This document shows, piece after piece, positions 47,787 to 57,446 of a stretch of DNA of 64,000 nucleotides. Positions within the stretch are counted from its first letter, which is position 1. Every line of letters starts with the position of its first letter. The notes below the pieces were generated by a model, which did not search any database, was not told the DNA's origin, and saw only the letters and a list, made by a program, of their open reading frames with translations. Location: the NCBI GenBank assembly GCA_019636245.1, contig JAHBXX010000017.1:27231-91230 (forward strand), read 5' to 3'. A program made the translations under genes and the position numbers. The stretch comes from Planctomycetota bacterium (lineage in GTDB: Bacteria > Planctomycetota > UBA1135 > UBA2386).

Positions 47787-48323
47787 TCACCTGCCCGCCG
47801 GCGCCAGCGGCACCTCGTCGACCACCGCCTCGATCGCCTCGCCGCCGACCACCACGGTGACCCGACCCTCATGCCGCGTCAGGTCCCAGCGGTTGTTGCG
47901 GTCGAGACGGCGCTCCAGCGCGTCGAGCAGATCGCCCGGCACCTTGACCACGCGGATCTGCTCGGCCCGGTGCACGCCTTCCTTGGCGCACCGCTGCTGC
48001 AGCAGGTCCGGGCGGCGGTGGCACCAGACCACGACCCGGTCGCAGGCCTTCGCCGCCCGGTGCAGCCGGTCGGGCGAGGGCGAGCCCACCTCGATCCAGT
48101 CGGACACCCGGCCATCGGCGGAGCGCACCCACAGCGCCGGCTCGTCCGCCTCCGACAGGCCGCGGCTGAAGCTGAGCCCCTCGACGTGCTCGAGGGCGCG
48201 CGCCAGCACCCGCGTCAGCAGGTAGGGCGCGTCCTCGGAGGGATGGCGCGCGACGCGCAGGTCCAGGTCGGTGTAGACGCCGCGGTCGACGTCGGCGAGG
48301 CGGATCTCGAAGCGGTGCAGCAT
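47787..48323 (-). CDS. yaeQ: YaeQ family protein
   Basis: 178-aa protein matching YaeQ closely: LADVDRGVYTDLDLRVARHP, YLLTRVLARALEHVEGLSFS, RGLSEADEPALWV, WIEVGSPSPDRLHRAAKACD. YaeQ has a PD-(D/E)XK nuclease-like fold (ELWV/IEVG core) but its activity is unknown; E. coli YaeQ was once described as an RfaH-suppressing factor. Length agrees with the family. It is followed by the small secreted gene 136 nt downstream on the same strand, and is divergent from the carbonic anhydrase. No promoter is obvious. Confidence 0.93.
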   Translation of the reverse strand: MLHRFEIRLADVDRGVYTDLDLRVARHPSEDAPYLLTRVLARALEHVEGLSFSRGLSEADEPALWVRSADGRVSDWIEVGSPSPDRLHRAAKACDRVVVWCHRRPDLLQQRCAKEGVHRAEQIRVVKVPGDLLDALERRLDRNNRWDLTRHEGRVTVVVGGEAIEAVVDEVPLAPAGR

Positions 48324-48460
48324 GGCCGGCCGGCGACGATCCGCCCCCGCACCCTCGATCGCAACCCTCGGCCACCGCCGCGCGGGCGCCTGCGCACTGT
48401 GGCCACTCGCTCCGCCGCCCGGTGCACGCTGCGATCGCCTGCCGTTCGCCGGAGACCCGC

Positions 48461-49114
48461 ATGAAGACCCGCCGTCGCGCCGTGGTGGTCGGCATCCTGC
48501 TCGCGCTGCCGCTCCTCGCCCTGCTGCTGTGGACGGCGCCCGGTCGGCACGTCCAGTTCGTCTTCGGCGGCGCGCTGGTCAACCTCGGCTACCGGATGCA
48601 GGACCACCTCGAGCCCTACGACTTCGTGCACCACCACGACGTGACGCCGGAGGAGGTCTGGACCGAGATGCTGCACCAGAACGGGCTCGCGTCCGCGGTG
48701 CGCCACCGCTTCCCGCGCACGCCGCGCCATCCGCTGGTGGCGATGGTGGTCTGCATGGACGCGCGCCTCGACACCGCCGAGCTCGCCGGCGACACCCGCC
48801 AGTACTACTACGTCGTGCGCACCGCCGGTTCGGCGATCGAGGCCAAGGAGGCGGAGATGCTCGAGCTCGCGGTCGAGAACGGCGTCAAGGTGCTGGTGCT
48901 GACCACCCATTCCGACTGCGCCGCCGAGCGGGCGGCGGCATCGCCGGACGGGCGCCAACGCTTCCCGGCGCTGACCCGCGCGGTGGCCGAGCGCGGCCTG
49001 CGCCTGCGCGAGCTCGCCGCGCGCCCCTTCCTCGCCGAGCGCATCGCCGACGGCCGGCTCCTGGTGAAGCACATCGAGATCGACACGGCCACCGAGACGA
49101 TGCGCGTGCGCTAG
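48461..49114 (+). CDS. membrane-anchored beta-carbonic anhydrase-like protein
   Basis: 217-aa protein with an N-terminal membrane helix (VVVGILLALPLLALLLWTA, residues 8-26) and a catalytic domain of the beta-carbonic anhydrase family outside or at the membrane. Zinc ligands and the Asp-Arg dyad are present: Cys98-x-Asp100-x-Arg102 (CMDARLD) and His150-x-x-Cys153 (HSDC). They would catalyse CO2/bicarbonate interconversion. Between them VRTAGSAIEAKEAEMLELA is family-like. The domain is small (about 130 residues), as in short-form family members. ATG 48461 has GGAG 6 nt upstream. The gene converges on the GT-C gene with 1 nt between stops. Confidence 0.82.
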   Translation: MKTRRRAVVVGILLALPLLALLLWTAPGRHVQFVFGGALVNLGYRMQDHLEPYDFVHHHDVTPEEVWTEMLHQNGLASAVRHRFPRTPRHPLVAMVVCMDARLDTAELAGDTRQYYYVVRTAGSAIEAKEAEMLELAVENGVKVLVLTTHSDCAAERAAASPDGRQRFPALTRAVAERGLRLRELAARPFLAERIADGRLLVKHIEIDTATETMRVR

Positions 49115-49115
49115 C

Positions 49116-50927
49116 TCAGCGGACCACCTCGACCGCCCACTCGGCGCCGCGCAGCGCCCGCGCATCGCCCAGCAGCACGAACGGCAAGAGCCGCCAGGTT
49201 CCGGGCGGGCCGGTGACCGGGAAGGTGCGGACGAAGGCCCCGTCGGCTGCGGCCTGGAGTTCGACCAGGTTCTGCGCCCCGGCGGCGTCCACCACGACGA
49301 CCCCGGCGCCGACGATGTGCGAACGGTCGGCGGCGGTCGACAGACGCAGCGTCCAGGCCGCGGGTCGGCCGACCTGCATGGTCTGGGGCTCGACGGTGAA
49401 CGAGGCGATCCAGGTTGACGGCGGCTGGACGCGCTCGACCGCCAGGGTCTCGGCGTCGCGGTGCAGCACCGTGAAGTCGTCGGGCACCGGTGCGGCAACC
49501 AGCTGCGCGAACCACGCGGCATGCGAGCTGCGCCCGGTCAGGAAGACCTCGGCGCCGGTGGCTTCCATGCGACCGCGCAACGCGGCCCAGGCCGCGCCGG
49601 GGTCGGCGGGCGGCACGAGGCCGAGGCCTGCCACCTGCGCCGTCACGTAGCGGTACGCCGACGGCAGCGTCGTCAGCAGCACCATCGGCCGCGGCACGAG
49701 TCCGTGCAGGCGACGAGCCAGTCCCACCTCGGCGACCGGCTGCCGGCCCAGGAAGGCGCGGTAGGACGCGACGCCGTGCGGCACGGCCACGCCGAGCGCG
49801 AGGCCCACGGCCAGCCAGCGCCGCGCGGGCCGAACCGGCATGGCGCACAGCACGCCGAGCCCGACCAGGCCCAGCGGCAGCGCCGGCAGCAGGAACCGAG
49901 GCTTCGGAGCATAGGCCGCGCAGGTCGCCGCCACCTGCACCGCGGCCAGCACCAGCAGCACGGCTCCGGTGCGGCGCGAGGCGCCGACGGCGAGCAGCCC
50001 CGCGCCCGCGAGCAGCAGCGGCCACAGCACCAGGTAGCCCACCCGCCCATCGGCCCCGCCGAGCATCGACGGCAGCATCGCCGTGAGCGCCGAGCCGAGG
50101 TCCCGGGCGCCGAGCGCCAGCACGTCGGGCCACGCGGCGGCGAAGAAGGCGCCCGCCGTCGGCAGCGTCGCCGTCGCCAGGGCGTGCTGCAGGCAGTCGA
50201 AGTCGTAGCCGCAGACGACCTTCAGGTAGACCAGCTGCCAGTTGTCGTGCCGCCACGGCGAACCGGTCGCCGCGAACAGCAGGGCGCCGTTGGGCGCATA
50301 GCCGACCAGAGCGCCCACCGCGGCGAGCCACATCGGACGGAAGCCGCCCCGCCGCCACAGCCACCCTGCGAACACGGGCAGGGTGACCAGCACGGCGAAG
50401 CGCGTGCCCACGGCGAACCCGAGCAGCGCGCCGAGGGCCATGGCACGGCCCCTGGAGCAGGCCCGCGGCGAGGCGAGCCAGGCCGCGGCCGTCACCACCA
50501 GCGTGGTGGCCAGCAGGTCGCTGGCGGCGGTGGTGCCGTGGATCCAGACGACGCCGTTGCCGGCGACCAGCAGGGCGGCCGCCGTCCCGGCGCCCGGCCG
50601 CAACCGTTCCGCGAGCGATCCCGACGCCGCCACCAGCAGCCCGGCGGCGAGCGCCGACACCAGGCACCCCGCCAGCAGCGCATCGCCGACCAGCGGCAGC
50701 GGCGCGGCGACCAAGAGGGGGTAGTGCAGCGGATGGAAACGGTCGAACAGGATCCGACCCTGCCAGAGCTGCTCGGCGACCTCGTGGTAGCGGTCGTTCT
50801 CGGCGTCGACCTCCGCGCCGCGGCAGGTCCAGGCGACCAGCAGCAGCGACAGCGCCGTGCCGATGGCGATCGCCATCGTCCCTCGCGTGCCGGGGCCAGG
50901 AGCCACCGGCGGCGACGACGCGGTCAC
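49116..50927 (-). CDS. GT-C (GT39/ArnT-like) membrane glycosyltransferase
   Basis: 603-aa membrane protein with about 10-12 helices in the first 420 residues and a soluble C-terminal domain. The first periplasmic loop carries AEVDAENDRYHEVAEQLW, the acidic loop expected of polyprenol-phosphate-sugar-dependent GT-C enzymes, followed by RFHPLHYPLLVA. The C-terminal third (beta-rich, residues 440-600) may bind the acceptor. It should add sugars to a lipid or protein at the membrane's outer face, and could use a donor made by GT2 enzymes. GTG 50927 overlaps the transglutaminase stop (GTGA). Confidence 0.78.
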   Translation of the reverse strand: MTASSPPVAPGPGTRGTMAIAIGTALSLLLVAWTCRGAEVDAENDRYHEVAEQLWQGRILFDRFHPLHYPLLVAAPLPLVGDALLAGCLVSALAAGLLVAASGSLAERLRPGAGTAAALLVAGNGVVWIHGTTAASDLLATTLVVTAAAWLASPRACSRGRAMALGALLGFAVGTRFAVLVTLPVFAGWLWRRGGFRPMWLAAVGALVGYAPNGALLFAATGSPWRHDNWQLVYLKVVCGYDFDCLQHALATATLPTAGAFFAAAWPDVLALGARDLGSALTAMLPSMLGGADGRVGYLVLWPLLLAGAGLLAVGASRRTGAVLLVLAAVQVAATCAAYAPKPRFLLPALPLGLVGLGVLCAMPVRPARRWLAVGLALGVAVPHGVASYRAFLGRQPVAEVGLARRLHGLVPRPMVLLTTLPSAYRYVTAQVAGLGLVPPADPGAAWAALRGRMEATGAEVFLTGRSSHAAWFAQLVAAPVPDDFTVLHRDAETLAVERVQPPSTWIASFTVEPQTMQVGRPAAWTLRLSTAADRSHIVGAGVVVVDAAGAQNLVELQAAADGAFVRTFPVTGPPGTWRLLPFVLLGDARALRGAEWAVEVVR

Positions 50928-53047
50928 GGCCGACGCCGTTCGATGGTCACGCCGCCCTGCTTCTGGTGGTAGCGCAGCAACCGGCCTTCGTCGTCGACGT
51001 GCAGCGTGATGGCGAGGCCGGCGAGTTCGGCCATCACGCGCCGCGCGCGCACCTCGGCATCGCCGAGACGGATCGTCTCGGCACCGGCGCCGCGCAAGGT
51101 CATCGGCAGCACCGACCGCAGCTCGGTGTGGAACAGCCGCACCTCGACCTCGGCGCCGTCGGGCAGCGGCCCGTAGCGGCTGAGCGCCAGCAGGAAGTGC
51201 GACGTGCAGTTGTTGTGCAGCGGGAACACGGCGGGATCGACGGCCGCCGAGTCGCTGCGCTCCTCGCCCGCGGTCGCGAGCCGCCAGGCGGCCCTGCCGT
51301 CGGCGCAGCGCACGTCGATCGTGCTCTGCTGCGGTCCCTCGGTGCGGTCGGCATGGAACGACAGCAGCCGGCCATCGGCGCCGACGACCGTGCGCGACAC
51401 TTCCTCGAAGGCGCCGTCGGCGAGCCGCAGCGAGCCTTCGAACACGTGCTGGCCCTCGGGCGTGGTCGAGTAGACGACCCGCTCGTCACCGAGCTGCCGG
51501 CCCTGCTGCGACCAGGTGAACACCAGCGGCTCGGCGGCGGCGAACGGGAACGCGCCGGCGCGCCGCGCCACCGCCGGCGTCGCCGCGACCGCGGCCTTCG
51601 GCGCGTGGTCGAGCACCTCGATCGTCAGCGGCCGGAACATCGTGATCCCGTCGGCGAGCCGGATGTGGGTCGCGTCGACGAAGGTGAACTGGCCGGCCGT
51701 GCAGTCGACCGCCAGCCAGCCGATCGCCTCGCCGAGCCACACCTCGTTCCACATGTGCTGGGCGAAGCTGCCGCCGTGCAGCGGCGTGTACATGCCGCCC
51801 ATCGGCGTGCGGGCCGGGATGCCGAGCGCGCGCAGCATCGCCGCGAGCAGCCGCGAGTGGCCGGCGCATTCGCCCTGGCGCAGCTCGAAGGTGCCCTTCG
51901 CCGAGCCGCCGCCCGGGATCGCGTACGGGATCTCGTCGTGGACCCAGCGCGCCAGCCGCTCGACGACCTGGAAGCAGCTGCGGGCGCCCTCGGCGAGCTG
52001 CCGCGCCTGCGCGGCGATCGCCGGATCGTCGCTCTCGACGACGCCGGGCTCCGGCGCCAGCCACGGCCGCAGCGAAGCAGCGGCGAAGGTCTCCGCCGGC
52101 GGCGGGAACGGCGGGCCGCCGGCGCCGTCGGGGCGCCGCGCCCGCAGTTCGAACACGCCGCGCACGCGGCCGTTCTCGACCGTGCCCTCGAAGCGCTGGC
52201 CGGGCCCGTTCAGCGCCGCGACGGTGACGTCGCCGCCGGTGTCGATCGCCGCGCGCAGGCGCACGAACTCGAGCCGCGTCGCGTCGCCGAGGTCGACGTT
52301 GGTGCGCACCAGGATGCGCTCGGTCACGTCGACCCGATCGAGGCGGGCGACGTCGGCCGGAGCCACGCGCTCGAGCACCGTCTTCTGCGCCGGGACCTCA
52401 TAGCGCACCAGCTCGCCGGCGTCGCGGGTCACGAACGCGGTCGTCTCGAGGCCGAGCGCGACGATGCCCAGGCGGTAGACGCGCACCGGCGTGCGCTTGC
52501 CCAGCACGTCGAGCTGCCGGTCCGGCTCCTGGTCGAGCGCCACGACGACTCGCTGCACGCCGCCGAGTTCGGGCAACAGGCAGTCGAGTTCGACGCGCGC
52601 GCCCGGCTGCTGCGGCCCCCGCGCCAGCAGCCAGCGCAGGTCGGGCGCGACGACGACGCGCGCCGGGTCGACCGGCTCGCGGCCGCCGTCGAGCTGCAGG
52701 CGGCCGTCGACGAGCCGGCCCGACAGGTCGACCTTCTGGGTGCCGGCGCGCAGCGTCGATTCGAAGCGCAGCACGGCCCGCGTCGCCGGATCCAGCACCC
52801 AGGTCTGCTCGATGCGCTGGTCGAACGCGGCGCCGAGCAGTTCGACCTTCGCCACGGTGCGGCTGGTGAACTTGCGCACCGCGCGGCCGTCCTCGGTCGC
52901 GTCGGACTCGGTCTCGACGACGCTGCCGACGGTGCGGCCGTCGATGCGCACGGCGAAGGTCCGCACGACCTCCTGGGCCGGCAGGGCCGCGGCGAGGACG
53001 GCGGTCAGGGCCAGGGCGAGGCGAACGAGGGTTGCTGGCGTGGTCAC
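50924..53047 (-). CDS. exported transglutaminase-like protein
   Basis: 707-aa exported protein starting at GTG 53047 with GGAGGA 5 nt upstream and a signal peptide (LVRLALALTAVLAAALPAQ). After a long beta-rich N-terminal region, a transglutaminase core holds the complete Cys-His-Asp triad: Cys394 (QGECAGHSRLLAAMLRALGI), His431 (QHMWNEVWLG) and Asp448 (LAVDCTAG). These enzymes crosslink proteins or act as cysteine proteases. The C-terminal 240 residues are beta-rich. It is coupled by GTGA overlap to the GT-C gene, which suggests cell-surface modification. TACAAC about 77 nt upstream is a weak -10 candidate. Confidence 0.88.
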   Translation of the reverse strand: MTTPATLVRLALALTAVLAAALPAQEVVRTFAVRIDGRTVGSVVETESDATEDGRAVRKFTSRTVAKVELLGAAFDQRIEQTWVLDPATRAVLRFESTLRAGTQKVDLSGRLVDGRLQLDGGREPVDPARVVVAPDLRWLLARGPQQPGARVELDCLLPELGGVQRVVVALDQEPDRQLDVLGKRTPVRVYRLGIVALGLETTAFVTRDAGELVRYEVPAQKTVLERVAPADVARLDRVDVTERILVRTNVDLGDATRLEFVRLRAAIDTGGDVTVAALNGPGQRFEGTVENGRVRGVFELRARRPDGAGGPPFPPPAETFAAASLRPWLAPEPGVVESDDPAIAAQARQLAEGARSCFQVVERLARWVHDEIPYAIPGGGSAKGTFELRQGECAGHSRLLAAMLRALGIPARTPMGGMYTPLHGGSFAQHMWNEVWLGEAIGWLAVDCTAGQFTFVDATHIRLADGITMFRPLTIEVLDHAPKAAVAATPAVARRAGAFPFAAAEPLVFTWSQQGRQLGDERVVYSTTPEGQHVFEGSLRLADGAFEEVSRTVVGADGRLLSFHADRTEGPQQSTIDVRCADGRAAWRLATAGEERSDSAAVDPAVFPLHNNCTSHFLLALSRYGPLPDGAEVEVRLFHTELRSVLPMTLRGAGAETIRLGDAEVRARRVMAELAGLAITLHVDDEGRLLRYHQKQGGVTIERRRP

Positions 53048-53212
53048 GGGTTCCTCCGGTCCGGGTCGCAGCGCCCGGCCCCGCATTGCAGCCCTCGGCG
53101 GGCGCGGGCACAAGTCGGCGGCTGTTGTACCGGAGGAGCGATCGGCGGCGCCGCGGCCGAATACCAGCGAATGGCCGTGGCGAGCGGGCGCCGGTCGCAT
53201 CGCCCCGCCGGC

Positions 53213-53941
53213 TCACGCCCCTGGCCGCCCCCCTCCGCCGCGCTCCGGCCGCAGCACGATCAGGTTCGCGTCGTAGGTGACGATGCCGAGCAGGATCGAA
53301 GCGATCAGCCGATCGACGTCGACCCAGTAGACCGGCTCCGGCGACAGCGGGTTCGGTCGCAGCGGATCGGCGACGCGCACCTGCCGCGCCGCCGCCTGCC
53401 AGCCGCAGAGCACCACGAAGTGCCCCTGCGGCACGCCGCGCACGTCGTCGTCCACCGGTTCGCGGCCGACCTCGCGCGGCCCCCCGTACAACCACGTCGA
53501 CGACAGCCCGGTCAGCACCGGCGTGCCGCCGGCCAGCAGCCCGGCGAGGAACTGCGCCGACAGGTCGCGCATGTCGACCCGACCGCCGAGATCGAGGAAG
53601 TCGAGGTAGGCCTCGGTGGCGAAGTGCAGCTTGCGCTTGCTCTTCACCGCCGCCTGCGCGACCAGCTTCTGGCGCAGGTTCGACCGCGCGCCGCGGAACC
53701 ACGTCGGGTCGAACATCTGCACGTTGTAGGTGTAGATGTCGGCCCGGTAGCCGCGGCGCAGCGCGTGGCAGGCGAGCTGCACGCCGAGCACGCCGCCGTC
53801 GTCGAGCTGCGGGATCGCCTGCACGATCGCGTCGAGCGCCACCGCTTCGCCGTGGAACCGGTAGAGCGCCTGCAGGCAGGTGGGGCCGCACGTCGCCCCA
53901 TCCGGTTGGGCGGCGATGTGGAAGTCGTCGGGGCGGGCCAT
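53213..53941 (-). CDS. C39-like papain-fold peptidase
   Basis: 242-aa protein with a C39-type papain-like fold: catalytic Cys18 in DGATCGPTCLQALY, His174 in GHFVVLCGW and Asp192 in VRVADPL. In contrast to C39 peptidase domains of bacteriocin exporters it is free-standing and not fused to an ABC transporter. It has no signal peptide, so it may act in the cytoplasm or be anchored by partners. It lies 165 nt downstream of nothing it obviously serves, and is divergent from the MscS-family gene. Substrate unknown. Confidence 0.8.
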   Translation of the reverse strand: MARPDDFHIAAQPDGATCGPTCLQALYRFHGEAVALDAIVQAIPQLDDGGVLGVQLACHALRRGYRADIYTYNVQMFDPTWFRGARSNLRQKLVAQAAVKSKRKLHFATEAYLDFLDLGGRVDMRDLSAQFLAGLLAGGTPVLTGLSSTWLYGGPREVGREPVDDDVRGVPQGHFVVLCGWQAAARQVRVADPLRPNPLSPEPVYWVDVDRLIASILLGIVTYDANLIVLRPERGGGGRPGA

Positions 53942-54053
53942 GCTGCCGCCGGATCGTGGCACGCGCCCGCGCGCAGGGCCAGCCTCGGCGCCGTTCCCCG
54001 CGCCGGCGGCCGCCGCGCGCGAAAGCCGGCGCCGGCGGCGACGCCGCCCTGCT

Positions 54054-57000
54054 ATGGTCGCGGGCAACGTGGTGCGCCCGCCGTTCCGACTCGTGCTGTG
54101 GCTGCTGTGGCTCCTGGCCGGCCTGCTGCCGGCGCAGGCGACCGGCCAGGACCCGGCCGCCGAGGTCTCGGTGGCGGCGCTGCAGACCCGCATCGCCGCG
54201 CTGCAGGCGGACACGTCGCTGGCGCCCGAGGTCCGCACGCCGGTGCTCGAGGTGCTGGGCCGCGCCCTCGAATGGGCGCGCACCGCCGAGACCCAGAAGC
54301 AGCTGATCGCCCGCTATGCCGAACAGCGCGCCAGCGCCGGCGACCGCCTCGCCCAGCGCCGGCGCGAGCTGCAGGCCCTCGACGAGCGGCGGCCCGGTCC
54401 GCCGCGGCCGGACCTCGACCTCGCCGCGCTCGAGCAGGGCCTCGCCGCCGCCCGCCAGACGCAGGCCGAGGCGCAGCGCCAGGCCAGCGAGGTCGAGGCC
54501 GAACGCGCCCGCCGCGCCGAGCGCCGCGCCGCGATCCCGACCCTCGCCGCCGACTACAAGGCCCGCCTCGACGCCCTGCCGCAGCAGCCCGCCGAAGCGG
54601 CCGGCGCCGACCCGCGCCTCAGCAGCGCCCGCAAGCTGGCCCTGCTCGCCGAGCGCACTCGCCTGCAGGCCGAGGTCGACGGCCTCGCCGCCGAACTGCA
54701 GACCTACGACGCCGAAGCCGAGCTGCTGCGCGCCGAGCGCGAGCTCGCCGCGCGGCGCGCCGCCGCCGCCAGCGCCGATGCCGAGGCCTGGCTCGTCGTG
54801 CTGCAGCCGATGCGCGGCGCCGCCGCGCAGCGCGCCGAGCTGGAGGCGCGGCTCGCGGTGCAGCGCGCCGATCCCCGCCTCGAGGCGATCGCCGCGCAGA
54901 ACGCGCAGCTGGCGGCCACGGCGGCCCAGCTGGCCGAGCGCCGCCGCGTGGTCGAGGCCGACAAGTCGAGCCGCGCCCAGGAACGGCAGCGCCTGCAGCA
55001 GGACTTCGACGAGACCAGGAAGCGGGCCGAACTGGTCGGGCCGACGGATGCCATCGGCGCCCTGCTGCGCCAGCGCCGCGTGCAGCTGGTCGAGACCAGC
55101 CGCCGCCATTTGCAGCGCACCAGGAGCCGCGACGACCGCATCGCCGATGCGCAGCTGCAGAGCATCGAGTTCGACGAACGGCGGCGGCGGCTGGTCGAGG
55201 ATCCCGAGGCCTGGCTGGTGCGCGAACTCGGCGGCGAGACCGCCGTCGCCGCGCTGCCGCCCGAGCTGCTGGCCGAGGCACGGCGCCTGCGCGACGGCCG
55301 CCGCGACCTGCTGCAGCAGCTCGCCGACGGCTACACGGCGCTGCTCGGCGACGAGCTGGACGCCCAGGGCACCGAGCGCCAGATCACCGACCTGATCGCC
55401 ACCTACCGCGCCTACGTCACCGAACGGGTGCTCGGCATCCGCAGCTCCCGGCCGCTGTGGCAGCTCGATTGGCGGGTGGCGGCCAGCGGCGTCGCCTGGC
55501 TGCTCGACCCGCACGAATGGGCGGAGGTCGGCCACCTGCTGGTGGCCGCCGTCGTGGCGCCGGTGTGGCCGCTGCTGCCCACCGCGCTGCTGGTGGCGCT
55601 CCTCTGCCTGCGCCGCCTGCTCGGCCGGCGGCTCGCTCGCCACGGCGAACGGGCGGCGCGCGGCTCCAACGTCGCCTACACGCCGACGGCCCTGGCGGCC
55701 GTCGACACCGTGCTGCTGGCGTTGCCGATCCCCGGCCTGTGCTGGCTCGGCGGCTTCCTGCTCGCCGCCCACCCACGCGCGACCGAGTTCGCCAAGGCGC
55801 TGGCCGCCGGCGCCGAACACACGTCGTGGACGCTGTTCCTGGTGCTCGCCATCGCCGCCCTGGTGCGGCCGCGCGGGCTCGCCGAGGCGCACTTCCAGTG
55901 GCAGAGCACGACCGTGGCCCATCTGCGGCGCGCGGTGCGGCCGCTGCTGCTCGCGGTGCTGCCGTTCACCACCCTGCTGGCGATGTTCGAGGCGCCCGGC
56001 GACGACCGCTGGATCGGCACCCTCGGCAGCCTGCTGCTGCTCGGCCAGCTGCTGCTGCTCCTGGTCGCGTTCAGCCGCCTGCTGCACCCGCGCACCGGCA
56101 TCCTCGGCGCCAGCGTGCGGCAGAAGACGACGCTGCAGCGCTTCCAGCGGCTGTGGTTCCTGCTCGGCGCGGGCACACCGGCGGTGCTGCTGGTGATGGC
56201 CGTGCTCGGCTACGACTTCACGGTGCTGCAGCTGGCGCGGCGCCTGCTGGTGACGTTCGCGGTGCTGGTCGTGGCGGTGTTCGTGCACGCGATGGTGGTG
56301 CGCGGTCTGGTGCTCGAGCGCCGGCGCCTGCAGATCCGCCGCGCCCAGGAACGGTTGCAGGCGGCGAAGGCGGCCGACGAGGGCTCGGCCCCGGCCGAAC
56401 TCGCCGCCGCCGAACCCGTCGACCCGCAGTCGCTGGCCCGGCAGACGCAGACGCTGCTGCGCGGCGTGGTCACGATCGCCACCGCGATCGTCGTCTACCA
56501 GGTCTGGGTCGACGTGCTGCCGGCGCTCGGCGCGCTGCGCGGCGTCGTGCTGTGGGGCGACGGCTCGGCCGCCGATCCGGCGATCGTCACGCTGGCCGAC
56601 CTGCTGTGGAGCCTGTTCCTGCTGCTGGCGGCGCTGGCCGCGGCACGCAACCTGCCGGCGTTGCTCGAGCTGTTCGTGCTGCAGCGGCTGGAGATGCAGC
56701 CCGGCGAACGCCACGCGCTCTCGACCCTGGTCCGCTACGGCATCGTCATCCTCGGCGTCGTCTGGTCGTTCAGCAGCATCGGCATCGGCTGGGCGAAGGT
56801 GCAGTGGCTGGTCGCCGCGGTGTCCGTCGGCCTCGGCTTCGGCCTGCAGGAGATCTTCGCCAACTTCGTCAGCGGCCTGATCCTGCTGTTCGAGCAGCCG
56901 GTGCGCGTCGGCGACATCGTCCAGGTCGGCACCACGACCGGGCGCGTGACCCGCATCCGCATCCGCGCCACCACGATCCAGGACTGGGACAGGAAGGAAC

Positions 57001-57404
57001 TGGTGATCCCGAACCGCGACTTCGTCACCAAGGAGGTGACGAACTGGACGCTGTCGGATCCGGTCGTGCGCTGGGTGTTCCCCGTCGGCGTCGCCTACGG
57101 TTCCGACACCGAGCAGGCGCTGCAGCTGCTCGAGCAGTGCGCGCGGCAGTCGCGCTTCGTCGTCGCCGAACCGCGCCCCGAGGCCGTGTTCGTCGGGTTC
57201 GGCGACAGCGCGCTGAACCTGCAGCTGCGCGCCTTCGTCGACATGAACCGCCTCGAGTACCGCTGGATGACCGATCTCTACCAGTCGATCGACGCCGCCT
57301 TCCGCAAGGCCGGCATCCAGATCGCCTTCCCGCAGCGCGACGTCAACCTCAGGCTGTCCGACCAGGTGCTCGCCCTGCTGCGGCAGAACCTGGAACGCCG
57401 CTGA
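54054..57404 (+). CDS. large MscS-family mechanosensitive channel (MscK/KefA-like)
   Basis: 1116-aa inner-membrane protein. A signal peptide or first helix is followed by a 440-residue periplasmic coiled-coil region rich in Ala/Arg/Glu (MscK-like). About 11 membrane helices come next (residues 490-930). Then the MscS pore and cytoplasmic domain: VSVGLGFGLQEIFANFVSGL, EQPVRVGDIVQV, IRIRATTIQDWDRKELVIPN, ending VNLRLSDQVLALL. It opens under membrane tension to release solutes on hypo-osmotic shock. The ATG at 54054 lies inside a TATGGT hexamer, and GTG 54069 is an in-frame start 10 nt after it, so the true start may be 54069. Confidence 0.9.
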   Translation: MVAGNVVRPPFRLVLWLLWLLAGLLPAQATGQDPAAEVSVAALQTRIAALQADTSLAPEVRTPVLEVLGRALEWARTAETQKQLIARYAEQRASAGDRLAQRRRELQALDERRPGPPRPDLDLAALEQGLAAARQTQAEAQRQASEVEAERARRAERRAAIPTLAADYKARLDALPQQPAEAAGADPRLSSARKLALLAERTRLQAEVDGLAAELQTYDAEAELLRAERELAARRAAAASADAEAWLVVLQPMRGAAAQRAELEARLAVQRADPRLEAIAAQNAQLAATAAQLAERRRVVEADKSSRAQERQRLQQDFDETRKRAELVGPTDAIGALLRQRRVQLVETSRRHLQRTRSRDDRIADAQLQSIEFDERRRRLVEDPEAWLVRELGGETAVAALPPELLAEARRLRDGRRDLLQQLADGYTALLGDELDAQGTERQITDLIATYRAYVTERVLGIRSSRPLWQLDWRVAASGVAWLLDPHEWAEVGHLLVAAVVAPVWPLLPTALLVALLCLRRLLGRRLARHGERAARGSNVAYTPTALAAVDTVLLALPIPGLCWLGGFLLAAHPRATEFAKALAAGAEHTSWTLFLVLAIAALVRPRGLAEAHFQWQSTTVAHLRRAVRPLLLAVLPFTTLLAMFEAPGDDRWIGTLGSLLLLGQLLLLLVAFSRLLHPRTGILGASVRQKTTLQRFQRLWFLLGAGTPAVLLVMAVLGYDFTVLQLARRLLVTFAVLVVAVFVHAMVVRGLVLERRRLQIRRAQERLQAAKAADEGSAPAELAAAEPVDPQSLARQTQTLLRGVVTIATAIVVYQVWVDVLPALGALRGVVLWGDGSAADPAIVTLADLLWSLFLLLAALAAARNLPALLELFVLQRLEMQPGERHALSTLVRYGIVILGVVWSFSSIGIGWAKVQWLVAAVSVGLGFGLQEIFANFVSGLILLFEQPVRVGDIVQVGTTTGRVTRIRIRATTIQDWDRKELVIPNRDFVTKEVTNWTLSDPVVRWVFPVGVAYGSDTEQALQLLEQCARQSRFVVAEPRPEAVFVGFGDSALNLQLRAFVDMNRLEYRWMTDLYQSIDAAFRKAGIQIAFPQRDVNLRLSDQVLALLRQNLERR

Positions 57405-57432
57405 TTCCGCTGCCGACCGACCACCACCCCGT

Positions 57433-57438
57433 TAGCCT
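57433..57438 (+). promoter_or_regulatory. TAGCCT -10-like element before rpiA
   Basis: TAGCCT ends 8 nt before the ATG at 57447. No SD. Confidence 0.45.
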
Positions 57439-57446
57439 TGCCGCCG

